Origin: Trochalopteron elliotii
Lineage: Eukaryota; Chordata; Aves; Passeriformes; Leiothrichidae
Length of the DNA: 64,000 nucleotides
Reading direction: 5' to 3'
Assembly: GCA_024734555.1 (NCBI GenBank)
Contig: JANPWX010000619.1
Span: 1,609,236 to 1,673,235 of the forward strand
The translations under genes were made by a program, and so were the position numbers. How positions within the stretch are numbered: position 1 is the stretch's first letter; every line of letters begins with the position of its first letter. Under the pieces are notes generated by a model. That model made no database searches. It was not told where the DNA came from and worked only from the letters and a program-made list of their open reading frames with translations. Positions 1-12,960 of the stretch are shown here, piece after piece.

Positions 1-118
1 CCTCTGATGGCGTAGAGGCGGGGAAGCGGTGCGCGGGGTCCGGGGAGGGAGGTGGGCGGGGGGGGGGGGGATCGCGCTACCCCCCCGCTCGGTTCCCGGC
101 CCGCCGCCTGCCCCATGT
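1..118. promoter_or_regulatory. CpG-island edge, probable promoter or first exon (cut by window start)
   Basis: About 118 bases of very GC-rich DNA with more than a dozen CpG dinucleotides, against an AT-rich, CpG-poor background in the rest of the window. Long G runs occupy the first half and a C7 run lies at 80-86. CpG clusters like this mark vertebrate promoters and first exons. Several GT dinucleotides could act as a splice donor (for example AAGCG/GTGCGC near 28-29), so the left edge may be the end of exon 1 of a + strand gene whose first intron fills the window. I see no TATA box. The ATG at 115 opens a frame of only 16 codons and is not a convincing start. The gene cannot be named, and transcription direction is inferred only. 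Confidence 0.6.
35..70 (+). other. G-quadruplex motif
   Basis: G runs lie at 35-38 (4), 42-45 (4), 47-49 (3), 54-56 (3) and 58-70 (13), separated by loops of 1-4 bases. This satisfies the usual G3+ N1-7 quadruplex rule several times over on the + strand. It lies inside the CpG-rich edge, where such motifs are common near transcription starts. Confidence 0.8.
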
Positions 119-2196
119 ACTTTTGTTGGGAGAGAGTGCTTGTGATTAATGTGCTCTGCTGGTGACACGAATTGCCCGTAGCGGATTTGTTCTAGTAAAG
201 TGAATCTTTCTAGAAGTGACTGGTAGGAGACAAAAGTACAAGTTCATGTGATGTTACTTTGTGATTCTTACAAAAGTATTCAAAGCTCCATTGCTACACT
301 GCGACGAGATGTATGCCCAGAAGAAGAGCAGCCGGAGGGTTTGGGATGGGCTCTTTCCTTCCCGCCCCCTGTAGCATTACAAGTGAACTTGAGTGCGAGG
401 GGTGAGGAAGGTTCCTGGCTAGTTGTAAAAATGGAAATTAACATTTAGATAGCCTTTAAAATAGCTGGATCATGTGTTAGTTGGTTTATATTTCACAGCA
501 CAAATTAGTCTGAAAAAATATTTAAACAAAAGTACTTCAGCCTTAATTTCATACTTGCATATTTTAGAATGATCAGCGTTTCTAGTACTACTTCCAAACC
601 CCACAGATTTTGTGTAAGTAGCTCTGCCGTTTTTCCTAAGAAAGCAGACTGCGCGGTATAAAAAAACTCATACATCTCATATTCACCACTGAAGTGTTAG
701 TGTGCTTGTCTTAGATGCATTAGTGTTAACTGTTGCACTTTGACAAGGCTATATTGATATGTAGCAAAATTAGGAGATACACGTAATCGGAAAACAGTGC
801 ATACTTAGATGTCAATGACTTAACTACAGATTTTCATTTCCAACTATAAACATTTTTTTAAAAAAACCTTCATTCCAGTGGCTGCAAAGGTGTTTCTACT
901 GTGTTAATAACACTTAAAGCAGGCTTTTCTCCTGCAGAATTCTTTGTTGGAAAAACAATTCATATGAATAAGTCCTGTCTCCCCCCCACAACAGACAATT
1001 CTGCTGTCTTCTTTCTGAGAATGTTACTATATTAGTGCTAAGTGTATTTGCCAGGATAGCTTCAGTAATCTCTCCAGCAGAAGCATATTTGTGTGCCATT
1101 TTGGGAATTTCTCTGAGATAGGAATCTTGAAGATAGAATTAATTTCTAGGGGAAACTTCATAGCCTGTGCATGAGTGCTTTCTTTATCACCTGTCTCCAT
1201 TTGGCATTCGGAGAAGGTAAATCAAAGTGCACGATTTGTTATTCTGCTCCACTTGAGAGCTGAACTAAATAACACTTGGTCTGAAATTCTGATTGAAGTT
1301 GTAGGAGGATATACTGTATTTAATTTAATGCCCTTTAATAGCATCTCCTTGTTCAGCTCTGATGCTGTCATTTTAAAGGTTGGATCGGAGTAGTTTTTCC
1401 CTGTAGGGAGTGGGAGGTGTAATCATTTCAGGGGAAAAAGGTAGTCTAAATTCCTAGAACACTAATAGCCACAAACTTGGCCTGGTGTCCAAGAAGTTTT
1501 TTGCCCTTAGGGTTCACTTTGTTATCACTTGGTACAGTGCTCTGGATACTTTAGGCATAAGTATTGCATGTAGAAGTTGATGACATTTTTTGTAGCAAAA
1601 ATAATGGTAGTCTGTTTATTCTTTAAAAGTTTTGGAGAAAAGGGGTCAATGCTTCAATAAACAGATACTGATGTGCATTTTATTAAAAAAATGTGTAATG
1701 TGCTCATGAAGTCTTGCATGTAACTATTTTGGCTGTCTTTGTACACAGATCCTTTCCTGTGTGAACCAAGATATCTGAAATACAGGAGCATATCACTTAC
1801 TGAAAGGGTTTGGCAGTCTCTTAGCTAACACTTCGGTAAACTAGTTCGCAAGATTAAGGATCCTCTAAATTGACTTTGTCTACATTGTTTTTTTAGTCTT
1901 CACTACTGCAAGTATTTAGGTAGATGGTGTTACATTTTTTCAAGCAAAAAATGTGCTTACAAAACAGATGTAAAAAGTGGTAGTCTCTGATGTAACCAGG
2001 CACTTGTATAGTTTTGAAACTTTTTTCACCTGTTTAGGTTCTTAAAAGGATATATGAAAAATTACACACTTGCATTTGTTTGATTTTCTTTTAAACTGTG
2101 AGTGTTAGCAAATTTTACAGTTACAGCAAGAGTTCAGTTTTTTTCAACTGTGTGGATATGCACCCAAGAAAATGAAATAGACAGAAGCGTCATGCA

Positions 2197-2233
2197 TATG
2201 ATATGCCAGCATGGATTTGTATAGCATATCATA
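2197..2233. repeat. Inverted repeat, 10-bp arms
   Basis: TATGATATGC at 2197-2206 is the exact reverse complement of GCATATCATA at 2224-2233, with a 17-base spacer. It is AT-rich and could form a weak hairpin. No function is evident. Confidence 0.85.
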
Positions 2234-3580
2234 ATATTAGAGTGCTATTGGTTTAAAGTGAAAGAGAAAAAACCTTTATTTTGGCACTTTTTCTAGAGCA
2301 TGAGCTTAAACATAGCAGTGATAAATGATGATATGCATTGTCTAACACTTGCTTTTATATAAATAGCTCCAGAAGATTGCTTAAATGATAATCGAAAATA
2401 TGAAATAGGGTGGCCTTCATATCACAAGGCCAAGGGTCTACAAATGGAAAAACTGAAATAATGAAATATTTCCAAGGCAACAGACTGTCAACAAGAACAG
2501 TAATGCATGGGCATATCATAGAGCTACCAGAGAGGATATTAGATCTTATAGCTCTAGAGCCAGGAGTTATAATGACCTTTATTAAATAGAGCCCTCCCAC
2601 ATTACAACAATCTTTCTGATTTCTGATTTATGGATTAGCAGTCATACTACTCTTCATAATTTGAAGCATTCTCCCACCATATTTGATTTGCTGCATTTTT
2701 CTCCACTGGAATAATGCATTATTTAGAGCTTACATGAGAGTATTGATCAACAAAACTTATATTAGGTATTTTCAGTAACTAATGAGATTCTGAATAACAA
2801 GGTTTTGTCTGCAGCACCATTTTTACATTCTTTACAGCACAACTGTTTTTTTTCTTTCTTACAAACTATATCCAGCTAGCTTGTTTTCTGACAATTTGAT
2901 GGCATTATATTCTAATGCTGTACTATAATTAAGTTACAAATAATTAGAGAATTTTGTTAACAGATTAATACAACACCCGGAGCCATAGGTATTTTTAAGA
3001 GAAGATGAGGATCTATTGTCAGTACCCATCTCTTTTTATTAGCATCTCACTTGAATTTCAGAGTCTAATGTACTGGCAATTTCAAATCACATTGGTTTGA
3101 AACTTGGCACGCAAGTTGCCAGCCCAGATGGGAATTTTACTGCAAGAGTGATGTAAAACAGTTGTTGAAAATTGACATTCTAGGTGTTAGTTTCATCACC
3201 ATACTTCCTAAAAAGTAAAGAGTGTTTAATTTTTTTTTTGTTTCATAAAATGATCTTAATAACAATACCCTCTTTATTGGAAAACTTATTTTAATATAAG
3301 AATTTTGAATAACTGATACTGATTGTGAAAACGAAGTGTAACCATTTTATTAACATTTTTAGGATGATTCTTCTCTCACTGAGGTCAGTAGAATGAAGTA
3401 ATTTAACTAATGTGACAGAAGTTCATTTGTTAGCAATTAAGTAACTGTTTACTGTTATGAAACCATTTCCAGAAATCTCATCTCATGTGAATAAACCTTA
3501 CATTGTTACTCCATCAGATCAATTTTATATTATTATCAGCAGTAGCTCTTGCAGGTGTAAAAGCACCTCATCTTGTGTTT

Positions 3581-3607
3581 TCAGCATAGTCATGTCAGCA
3601 TAGTCAT
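3581..3607. repeat. Two-copy 13-bp tandem duplication
   Basis: TCAGCATAGTCAT occurs at 3581-3593 and again at 3595-3607, a period of 14 bases. It looks like a local replication-slippage duplication. Confidence 0.9.
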
Positions 3608-6600
3608 AGTATATTTTAAAATGAATCAAACAAACTTGTTCTGCAGGATGTCACCCTGGAAATTTGTTTATATATCCTTAACATAGGATATTTTTAAGGT
3701 ACATAGCAAAGACTGCATTTTCACCCCAGTTGTTTGTTTCTTTGGTTTGTTTGCTTTTGCTTAATGTTTGGCTTTTTTTTTTTTTTTAAGAAGACGTCAA
3801 AGATTTACAGCCACGAGAGGAAATGTTTTGAAAATTCATTTCAAAAGAATTACATTTTTTCAGAAGAGGCAATTTATTTCTATGTAACATTTATAAGGCT
3901 ACTGTATGTTATCTTTAACATACAAAATCACTAATGTGTGAATGAGGTGTATGACTTTTTGTTTAATAGGACTTTGCATAATAAGGATAATTTGTAATAA
4001 TATTGAATTTTACTGCATAAGATGTGCCATAATAAGAATATAATAATTGCTGCCATGTCTTATATGACTAAAGCATTGTTCTGTGACTAGCTGGAGCAGT
4101 GGTTTTGCAATACACAAAGTCCTAGTCAAATGAATAGGACTGTTGTGCCATTCATTTGAACAGGACTTTGAGTAGTGCAAATATTCGTTAATTTTGTATG
4201 CCACAGAAGCATATTACACAGGACAAAGAAGGTACAGTAAGGGTAAGACAGTATTTGTGTCTCTAACTTGGCAGAACTGGATCCTGTCTTTGAGAGACTA
4301 TTGAGTTCAAGTTGTACCTTAATCTTTAGAAAAGTCCCAAATGAAATTATGCACACAATTAAAGTATACTACAGAGAATCACAAGCAAGGATAAAAGTAT
4401 TTTTAACATATAATTTAATAGATGTGAATTTTTTCTCAGAGAGATCACAATGACAAATATACTTAGTGAGAGGACTAGTGAACTTTGCCTCTGTGCGTTA
4501 TTGTAAAACGCAGAAGTCTTGAGATTGTCAAGTAAAAATGGAGTGATTCTCAAGGAGATCCTGATCTCAGCCTGCTGCAGCGAGGTACTGAGAGTTATGC
4601 CAGCCCTTACCCTGCACTGTACATGGCAGGCAAGAGCCAGGCACATTAAAGAACAAGTGATATGTAGGAAAGAATTTGAAACGGATTACTGAAAGCAGAG
4701 TTTTGAAGGTTTTCTTACAGGCTGTTTTCCCAGCCTTTCCTGTATGTTGCATTTTGGACTTTCACTCTTCTGTCATGTTGTGCCATTTGTCTGTTCTGGG
4801 GAACTTCTCATTGATGTCATCCAATATCTGAAGATGACTTTAATACTAACACTGAGTATTTCTGTTGAAATGTTTCTGTATTTGCCTTAGTATGCTTCGA
4901 AAGGTCTGAAAACGCTGTTCTACATGTTTTACTGATAAGATAGTTACACACAAAAGATTTTTGAGAACTAGCAGAAGTGGCAAAAGATGTCAATGTTAGC
5001 ATTAGAAATAAAATTCCAGCTCCCTTTTGACTGTGTATTCAAAGATTATACTGCCTTCATTAGAGGGATTTACATTTCTTTTACAGGCAAAACCTCCACT
5101 GAAATAAAGTGCTTTCAGAGAATGGCTTGATTGCAATTTAAAATTAGCTGTTAGCTTGATATATAATACAAGTTCAACACTTATGTTAAATAATTTAAGT
5201 GGAAAAGTACTGTTCCATTACCTGCAGGCATGTTAGGTTTACATATGTATATAGTGAACTTAGGGGATATAGTCTGAATAATATGTATGTATGTAATCTA
5301 CAATAATGTCCCAGGGGCTTGGATTTTCTGAAGAGCCTATTGGATTTAGGCATTCAACACATACTGCATTTTAGTGAAATATGAACACCTAAATCCTATA
5401 AGCTCCCTGTAAAATACTTGCCTGGGAATTTTGTCTCCAACAAAAATTTGGAGCAGGCTTCATTAGATATTACATTGTTTTAAACTGAATTTTATTGTGT
5501 AATGAATAGTCTTTGAACAGTCATTTTGGATGAAATACTAAAGGCTTATAGTTTTGCTGAAATTTAGGCACAGAACTATATAGTTATATGTCAGAACTCT
5601 ATTTTCACATATTAGAATGGGGGGTTGGGGGTGGGGAGTTTTCTTTCCCTCTTGCTTAAATGTCACATTTGGAAGTCATGTGCAAATTCACATTTACAAT
5701 CAGGTTACTCACAACCGAGGCTTATATGAGTTAGGTGACAAAGCTGCAATTCATTTAGCAAAAGTACAGTATACCAAATTTTAGAAGAATGTTTGTTAAA
5801 AAGCTGTTTTTTCTTAGAGATGATGGCAGGCAGAATTTGTTACTTTGTGGGAAAAAAATAAGTGGGCAGTTTTTGCAGGTCAAGGTTGAGGTCAGTAGAA
5901 AGAACTGAGTGACTGAATCTGTACAGTGCTGGCAGCAGGATTAAAAAAGGAAAGAAGTATTAAAAAAAAAGAGAATAGCTGCCAGTGGTACTTATCCTTC
6001 AACCTTCACAGCTGAAAAAAAAAGTAGCTGATTTTATTTGTCTGACTATAGTTAGATGTAGGATTGGCATGTTTGCTTCACCTTTGCATAAATTGCTAAC
6101 AGTATGGACAGGAGGTTCTCAGAAAGAACTGCATTTTAAAAAACAAACCTGTTTTCTCTTGCTAAGTAACAAATAGAAGGTGAACATAAAAAGAGAAACA
6201 AATACTTTGGTCTAATTTATCTATTTATTCTTTCTTAGCTGTTGTTCAGTTTTACAACAAAACTTGCATTTCTTGCAAAAAATCAAAAGTACAGTAATTT
6301 TTTCCATCGGCTGAATGAGCTAGATAAATGGTACTCAAGTAGTTGTTTGCAGAATCCAAGTAGCTTACTAAAGCATCTTAATTAATTGGATGTTCAGTTT
6401 AATAGTGAGGTTTCCTGTTTGTAGGCAGTGCTCTGTATAAAGAACATATATTTGATACATAAATGATACATATGGTTTCAGAAGGCCCATATTTATTCAA
6501 GATCTATTTTTACTAAACAACTGTTTCAGATTAACAAACAACAGGAAATAAATGGACGTGACAGAAAATATACTTCAAATGAGAAACATGATAGAAAAAA

Positions 6601-7421
6601 TACAGCTGATTCCAGATCTGTCAAGCATATATGCTGTTTCTTTTATCAATCACTCTACTTACATTCAAATTTCCAAACTAAGAGATGCTGTCTTTCCTTT
6701 TATTGCTTTTTTAATAGGAAGCAGAATGCTTCTCTACAGAACTGCTGTTTTGAAACTGATATGCCATGCTTTTTAAGGCTAGTATTTAAAATTTTTTCTA
6801 TCACTTCCAAAAACCAGAACAGGAGACCACAGGATGTAGCAAACATTGCAAATCTCCTTTATTTCCCTCCCAGATTATTTGACATACTGAATGTCTATCT
6901 TTAGGAACAGCCAGTATTTAGATTATGGATTTAGAATTCCTTTAGGAGTGATTTTTTTAAAAAAATTGTTTATCATGGTACTACTGCAAAAAAAAAAAAG
7001 ATATTTAAGTTCTATTCATGACTCATTTCTTGTGGCAATTATCATATATTGCAATATTTGTTCAATTCAAATAGGAAAAACCCCCAAAGCGATTAAGGGA
7101 AAAAGTGTGTTTTAACTGACAGAGAATGGAAAGATACTTTGCCTGAAAAGCAAACTTAGAGTTCTTCAATATTTATTCTGCTTCTTACTAATTATGAGGA
7201 AAACTTTAAAGCATTTTCCACTGACTTGTATACATGTATACTGCAAACTGCAGACATATGTTGTATATTACATAGATACAGAATATGTATTTGCTTGAAA
7301 GGAAATAATGCTATTTGCTCATCTTCAGTAAGCTGTATCTTACTTTATCAAAAGTTAAATGTAAATACATGTACTGGAATGGAAATTTTCTTTCCCTCTA
7401 ATGCTGTGGGTGAAAAATAGG

Positions 7422-7488
7422 CTCTTTTTTTTTTTCTTTTTTTTTCTTTTTTTTTCCCTTTTTTTTTCTTTCCTTTTTTTTCTCCTCA
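7422..7488. repeat. Polypyrimidine (T-rich) tract
   Basis: About 67 bases almost entirely of T with interspersed C. It is low-complexity DNA. No transposable element is visible next to it whose poly-A tail it could be. Confidence 0.9.
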
Positions 7489-9467
7489 TTTTTATTGTTC
7501 TGTGTAAATGTAATTTGTTAATCCTGTGAAATTTGTCATAGATAAATTTGCTTGGATTATCTTGTCACCACCGTATCTGCATTCTTTTGTTCATTGCTTA
7601 TTCATAATTTAACAGTCTGGCAGTGAGCCTTTTTGGGATGCTCACAAAAGATATATGACCTCTACCAGCTGCTACTATAACCTGCAGAATGCACAGCAAG
7701 ACATTAGAAACGTGAGGATTCCTCTACTGATTAAAGTGCTCTTCATTTAAACAGTCTGTTCATAAGAATCTCAGGAATCTTTGTGGATAGCAGTTTTGAT
7801 TTTTCTTTTCTCACAAAATTATTTCTAACATTTTCTTCTCCTGAAGGGAAAACTAACATTGAATCTTAAGATGGTGATGGTTAGCTCTCAAATGGACTAA
7901 TGGAAATTAAATCCCTCATTATATATGCCTGTGTATACATAAGTGTTTATGTGTATTTACACATGTATTTACACGTTTTCATATACCTGTACCAGTCTCT
8001 ACCTATGCATTTATATATATATATATGTGTATTTCCTGCAGTTTTACAGTGGGAGAAATTAGTGGCCATGTGTACTATTTTAAAACTAACTCATCTATTA
8101 GGGTATTTTTCTGCACGTATTATTATGCAGTACTAATTTACAGAAGAGTTATCCAATTTAACCCTGCCTTAGCCCTAGTGTCTTACAGACTCTATTGTGT
8201 AAATACTCAACATTATACAGTACATGAAAGACATTAAATATAATGTTACTTGAAGTGTAACAACATTTTAGATTTTCATTATTCTCCTGACTCAGTTTAG
8301 CATATAAATTTTTCCCTTTTTCACTTTTTCTTTCTTGTTATCTGCAGATCAGCTTGTGAGTAATGGCTAGTTTTTACCTCCCCTTTGTGCTGGCACATGA
8401 TTATAGTTCAAAATAATTCATTGCTAATCTATGCAGTATTGGTTCATCTCCATCACTTTGTTTTGTGATTAGAGCCTCGGGCCTGTAAGAACATCCTTCT
8501 GCACAGTTTTCTGTCCTGATTTTCTTTGACTGCATTTCATTGTTTAAGTAGTTCTATCATTACTGCTCACCTACCAATCCTATTCAATTTTTAAAAATGT
8601 ATCAGTTAAAAGAAATTAGTATTTTGTGGGGTTATTTTTCAAGGGTTTATGAAAAATATTTGTTTTCCACTGCAGTAAGTCTCCAGCAGTGATGTGTACA
8701 GGTCTTGGTTCATCTCAGCTGATGATGGAAATCTGACTTGAGTTTCTCATTTTTCCTTAGCAGTCTGAATTTCCTCTCCACTTATTTACATTAGGTGCCT
8801 CAAGAAGTCCAGAATCTTAAAAAAAACCTGTTTCTTTTCTGAAACAGACTACAATAGAATAGTAATTACTGTCTTGTCATTTTCAACAGAACATTTCAAG
8901 CAGAGCTGGTGTAAAATAAAGCTGACAGAGGAACTTTAAAAATATATAGGGTGTGATCCTACTATGATCACTATGGTTGAAGTTCCTGTTTATTGGGTCA
9001 GATATGAACTGATGTGACACTAGAACTGGGCTTACGTGATATAATGATATTGTACCTTGATCAGATTTACATTGAATATTTCCAGATTATGAAGAAAATC
9101 CATAATTTTATTTCACATCAAAAGATGCTAATTTTATGAGAAGGTCATCTAAAAGATTTTTCAAGACTTTGTTTCAAGCATTGAGTAGTTCTGTGTTCCT
9201 TTTAATAATTACTTTCATCTCATTGTAGCCGTGTGTTTGAAAGTGTAGGTCAATAAGGATGATCGCATTCAGAATTTCATGATCTGTGTAGTGGAACAAA
9301 TTGAAAGCAAAGCCTGTATCAATCACTGTGAAGGGAGGGTTAATTGTTACTGCTTCTCAAGCCTCTGGACAGATAAACCAGTAATGAAATACTTATTGCT
9401 CTGATATGTGAATGGTTAAGGATGAAACAATGGAAACAGAAGCAGTCTTCAAAGATAACAAAAAATC

Positions 9468-9497
9468 AACAAACAAACAAACAAATAAACAAACAAA
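9468..9497. repeat. (AAAC)n-type microsatellite
   Basis: About seven imperfect AAAC units, one of them AAAT. This is ordinary simple-sequence DNA. Confidence 0.9.
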
Positions 9498-9587
9498 GGC
9501 AAAAAGGCAAAGAATAATTTAGACTAAAGTAAGATACTGTATATGCTGTGTATTAACATTTTGAAAGTAATGTTGTTTTCATCTAAT

Positions 9588-9609
9588 AGAGCCTTCTAAG
9601 AGCCTTCTA
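9588..9609. repeat. Two-copy 11-bp tandem duplication
   Basis: AGAGCCTTCTA occurs at 9588-9598 and directly again at 9599-9609. It is a perfect local duplication. Confidence 0.9.
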
Positions 9610-10899
9610 TGGTGTAAGACAGTAGAATGTGTAAGGTTTCTAAAGCAAAAATAACACATGAATTTTACAGCTTTTAATATGCAAACAATTTAAAAGGTTT
9701 TACATTAAGCCTGGATCTTAGGTAAAAGTAACATTTTTACATTAAATGTTTTCTTTTCTTAAATGTTTTCTCTGTTTTTAATTTGTGGTACCTTTGAGTG
9801 TTTATTTCTTTTCTTTCTTTAAAAACACAGCTGTATTTACTAAATCAAGTATGTTTTGTTTTCATGTGATGTTGTTTTAAAGCATTTTGCCTACAGCCAA
9901 GCAGGACTCTTTTAGAGTGTTTAAAGATAGAAGCAGAAAAATAAAAATTAGTGCAAAACCAAATTAAGATGCTATAGTAAATATTTAACTATTTCTAGAT
10001 TGTGAACTTAACATTTTAAACATCTGTTAGTTACTTATATGTTGAAATATATGCAAAAATATTTAGCCAAATTGAAGTCTTAGGCCCATGACAATCATCT
10101 CAACACAGTGGGTAGTTCTGAAAATTAATGAGAATGATAATACTGTAAAGACTGTTCCAGAGTTTGCCCAAATTCATTATCTAAGACTCTTGTTAAGAAC
10201 ATCTCAAAGAATTTTAACCAGGAAAATATATTAATGGTTCAAAAGCATTTTTCAAAATGGTGATTTATAAAAGTATAATGGAATTATATATGCAAGAGCT
10301 ATAGTTAGAAACACAACACAGGAGCAGTGCATTATGAAGGAACATTTTCTAATAGCTCGAGTACTTGGCTTTGATTTTGTCCATAGGTGTCAAGGTTTCC
10401 TTAACAATTTATATTTTGAGATGAAGAAAACGAAAAAGTGTAGGCAACCTATAAAAAGAAAAAAAAAATTGTCTCCTTGTTAGCTACTTAATGAGGCCTA
10501 TAGCTGCTTAAAAGCTAAGCAAAGTAATTAATAATTTTAGAACTAGTATAAACATCTTTTAGACAATCGAAGAGCACTTTCAGGAGGAAGGGTGATGAGA
10601 CACATCTTTAGATTTCTCTTCAGAATGTTAAGAATTTCCTGTTGCCTGCTTCCTGATGGGATTGACGCAGCTGTGTATCATATGGAATGAAAGAGGAACC
10701 AAGTGCCTGGCTTCGTTTTATTCAAGTCTTCACTTAAGAAAATGTATGTGTTGATTTTGGCTCTTTTTTTGACACATCACTGAAATGAATATTATACACA
10801 AAATTGTCCAAATGGGAGAAAATTATAATTCATTTATCTTTTTTTCTAAGGGACAGAAAAATGTTAATAAATAAAGTTTATTAGTAAGAATGGTGGTGG

Positions 10900-10930
10900 T
10901 TTTTTTTTTTTTTTCCCTTTTTCTTTCTTT
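10900..10930. repeat. T-rich low-complexity tract
   Basis: A run of about 15 T followed by a short C/T stretch. The chance open frames over it on both strands (Phe-rich or Lys-rich) are artefacts of this tract. Confidence 0.9.
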
Positions 10931-11364
10931 GCTGTGTGCAATGAAAAAGAGAGCTTGGAAGATTACTGTTATTTCCATTTGTATTTTCAGAAGTGGTTGG
11001 TCTATAGAAGTATCTGTGAGTGTTTGCATGTGCGCGTGTAATTGTTGGAAAACAAGTTACTTTATAGAGCTTCTTACTCATCTTGGCTGTTGTGCAATCG
11101 CATAGCCCATCTACAAAACATCTTTCATGGGAGATGTGAATGAAAAAAGGAGAGGGATAGGAGGATCAAAAAAAAAAAATTTAAGTAGTAATTTTGTTCT
11201 AGTCTGCCCCACTTCATGGACCAATTCTTTGAAGAGAATTCAGGGTGGAGAACTGTACTTGTTAAATTTTTTAGTAATTTCCTTCTCTGGCAAGAGAAAG
11301 GTTAGCAGAAGATGGCAAACGTGGTTAACAGATTTGGGAATGGGTAACAAAAGGTGAAGCAGAT

Positions 11365-11376
11365 CCATTGCAATGG
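11365..11376. promoter_or_regulatory. Palindrome with C/EBP-like core
   Basis: CCATTGCAATGG is a perfect 12-bp palindrome centred on ATTGCAAT, a near-ideal half-site pair for C/EBP-family bZIP factors. A second palindrome with the same 8-bp core lies about 160 bases downstream. Binding is inferred from the word alone. Confidence 0.35.
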
Positions 11377-11523
11377 GGCTGCCCTTCCACTTGTGTCCCG
11401 GTTCCTGGTAGAGCCTGGCAAAACTGTGTAGTATGCAGTTCCAGCTGGAATTCATACTAGCTCAGGTCAACGTGATCTCAAAGGGCTGTATAAGGCAAAT
11501 TCAGTTGCTGAATAAAAGCCCTG

Positions 11524-11537
11524 GGTATTGCAATACC
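11524..11537. promoter_or_regulatory. Palindrome with C/EBP-like core
   Basis: GGTATTGCAATACC is a perfect 14-bp palindrome with the same ATTGCAAT core as the one at 11365-11376. It lies 13 bases after an AATAAA hexamer. It is a possible C/EBP-type site; no other evidence is available. Confidence 0.35.
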
Positions 11538-12657
11538 ATGGGTAAAGCAGCTTCCGAGCATCCTAGTGTGGCCCTGTGCTACTGAGGCAGAGACAGGCGC
11601 TGTGCGGAGTGCATTGCAGAGATGGGCAGCATGCTAAGGGCATGCTGAAAGGCAGAGCAGAGGCACATGTGACTGAGTTGGCTGATTGCACTGGATTACT
11701 TCTGAGACTGTCTCTCCAAGCAAGATATGGACTTCTAAAGATCACTTTAATCATTGTGAGTTACACTTTAAATCTTAATCTTTCATTCTCTCAAGCTGCC
11801 AGCCAGCTGTGAAAATAGTTGACCATATCCCTGTTCTTTTTGCCCTGTGACTTGTCAAATTCCATCTTTGCTGCTTTTGGATACTTTGATCACTTCTTCA
11901 GTGCATCCTTTGGAGGATCTTTCTCATTCATTACCCAGCTTTGTGTGGGAGTTCTGCAACATGTTGTCTCTCAACCGCCCTCATTCCCCACCCCCTCCTC
12001 CTTATTCTGCTCTTCATCTTTGCATAATCTTATGTGGAAAGACAATTTAAGTATCTTCTCTTTGCAGATGGTTCATAGGCTTTGGTATATCTATCTCAAT
12101 GAAAATGTAGTCTTGCTTCTCTGTCATCTCCTTATTGCCTAGCTTAGATTCCCTTAGTCAAAACAGATCTCCTAGAGTTCTTTACAAGCCCTCCATCTAC
12201 TTTTCAAGTTAACACTGCTATATTGCCTGTTAGGAGAGGTCTGTAATTTGGCAGTCTCACTGATAAAAACCTCTTACTCATAACATAGTAGTTAAAAAGG
12301 CAAATAGATTATTTGATGTGAGTAGGAAAGAAATAGAAAAAACAAACCAAAACCATGAATGCCAATCCATAAATCCAGTGTGTGAAATCTATCTGCGATG
12401 TGTATTTTTGTTATCATTGTTTCGAAAAGATACTGTAGTTTGAGATAAGGGCATAAAGGCTGATGAGATACATGGAAGCAGCTTTGTCAGAGGAAGAATT
12501 AAAGTAAAATACTTCCTCTTGGAAAAGAGATGACTGAACAAGGCCTCAAGATGGTAGTTGGAGAACAAGTATTCATTAACTTTAATATTATGAAAGCAAG
12601 GAAACATTCTGTGTAATTCTCAGGAAGCAGTTTTAAAAAAATTAACAGAAGTTGTAA

Positions 12658-12697
12658 TTTTTTTGTTTGTTTTGTTTTGTTTCTTTTTTTGTTTTCT
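12658..12697. repeat. (TTTTG)n-like tract
   Basis: Imperfect TTTG and TTTTG units mixed with T runs, low-complexity. It lies about 50 bases upstream of the eroded CR1 relic but is not obviously part of it. Confidence 0.8.
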
Positions 12698-12744
12698 TGA
12701 CTTTTCTGTGTGCCTCCCTTCAATCCTACCCTGTAGCATGCAAT

Positions 12745-12960
12745 TGAATTGCTCAGTGGAATTCCTTGCCAAAGGGTGTTTTAGAGGTCAAAATATGAAC
12801 AGGCTCAAAAGTGCATCAGGTATTACTCTATTACATCTCTAAGGAGCTGTTAAGTGTGATGGTGATGATGCAACTCAACTTCAGGAAGTTTTTACACAGC
12901 TGACTGCTGGATGCTGACATGGGATATCGTGGAAAGGGATGCTCTTTCTCTGCTATATTG
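12745..12960 (+). mobile_element. Ancient, eroded CR1 LINE relic (3' region)
   Basis: The sequence is colinear with the 3' part of old CR1 elements as seen in reptile genomes. It starts with GTGGAATTCCTTGCCA (CR1 text: a line failing to a '...GGAATTCCTTGCCACAGG' type sentence), followed by AGAGGTCAAAA, GGCTCAAAA, a stretch ending in AGTGTGATGG, and then GACTGCTGGATGCTGACA followed by a diverged GGGATATCGTGG segment. Each match is imperfect with small gaps, so the copy is much older than the other CR1 fragments here. It is in sense orientation and non-coding. Identification is from recalled family features, not an alignment. Confidence 0.5.

Larger units (their letters stand above)
119..7421. 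other. AT-rich non-coding DNA, no gene seen
   Basis: Open frames here are all below about 100 codons and rich in Leu, Ile, Phe and Lys, as expected of random AT-rich sequence; none resembles a protein family. No young transposable element is recognisable. Small items are a 10-bp inverted repeat at 2197-2233, a 13-bp tandem duplication at 3581-3607 and a T run at 3773-3787. It is probably intronic. Confidence 0.6.
7489..12744. other. AT-rich non-coding DNA with simple repeats, no gene seen
   Basis: No coding or RNA gene is recognised. It holds a short TA run at 8012-8026, an AAAC-type repeat at 9468-9497, an 11-bp tandem duplication at 9588-9609, a T-rich run at 10900-10930 and a TTTTG-type tract at 12658-12697. 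The part at 11360-11760 is GC-richer than its surroundings and holds two ATTGCAAT palindromes. A TATAAGG-like word at 11488 and an AATAAA at 11511 also lie there, so an old transposon or LTR relic is possible, but I cannot identify one. Confidence 0.6.
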
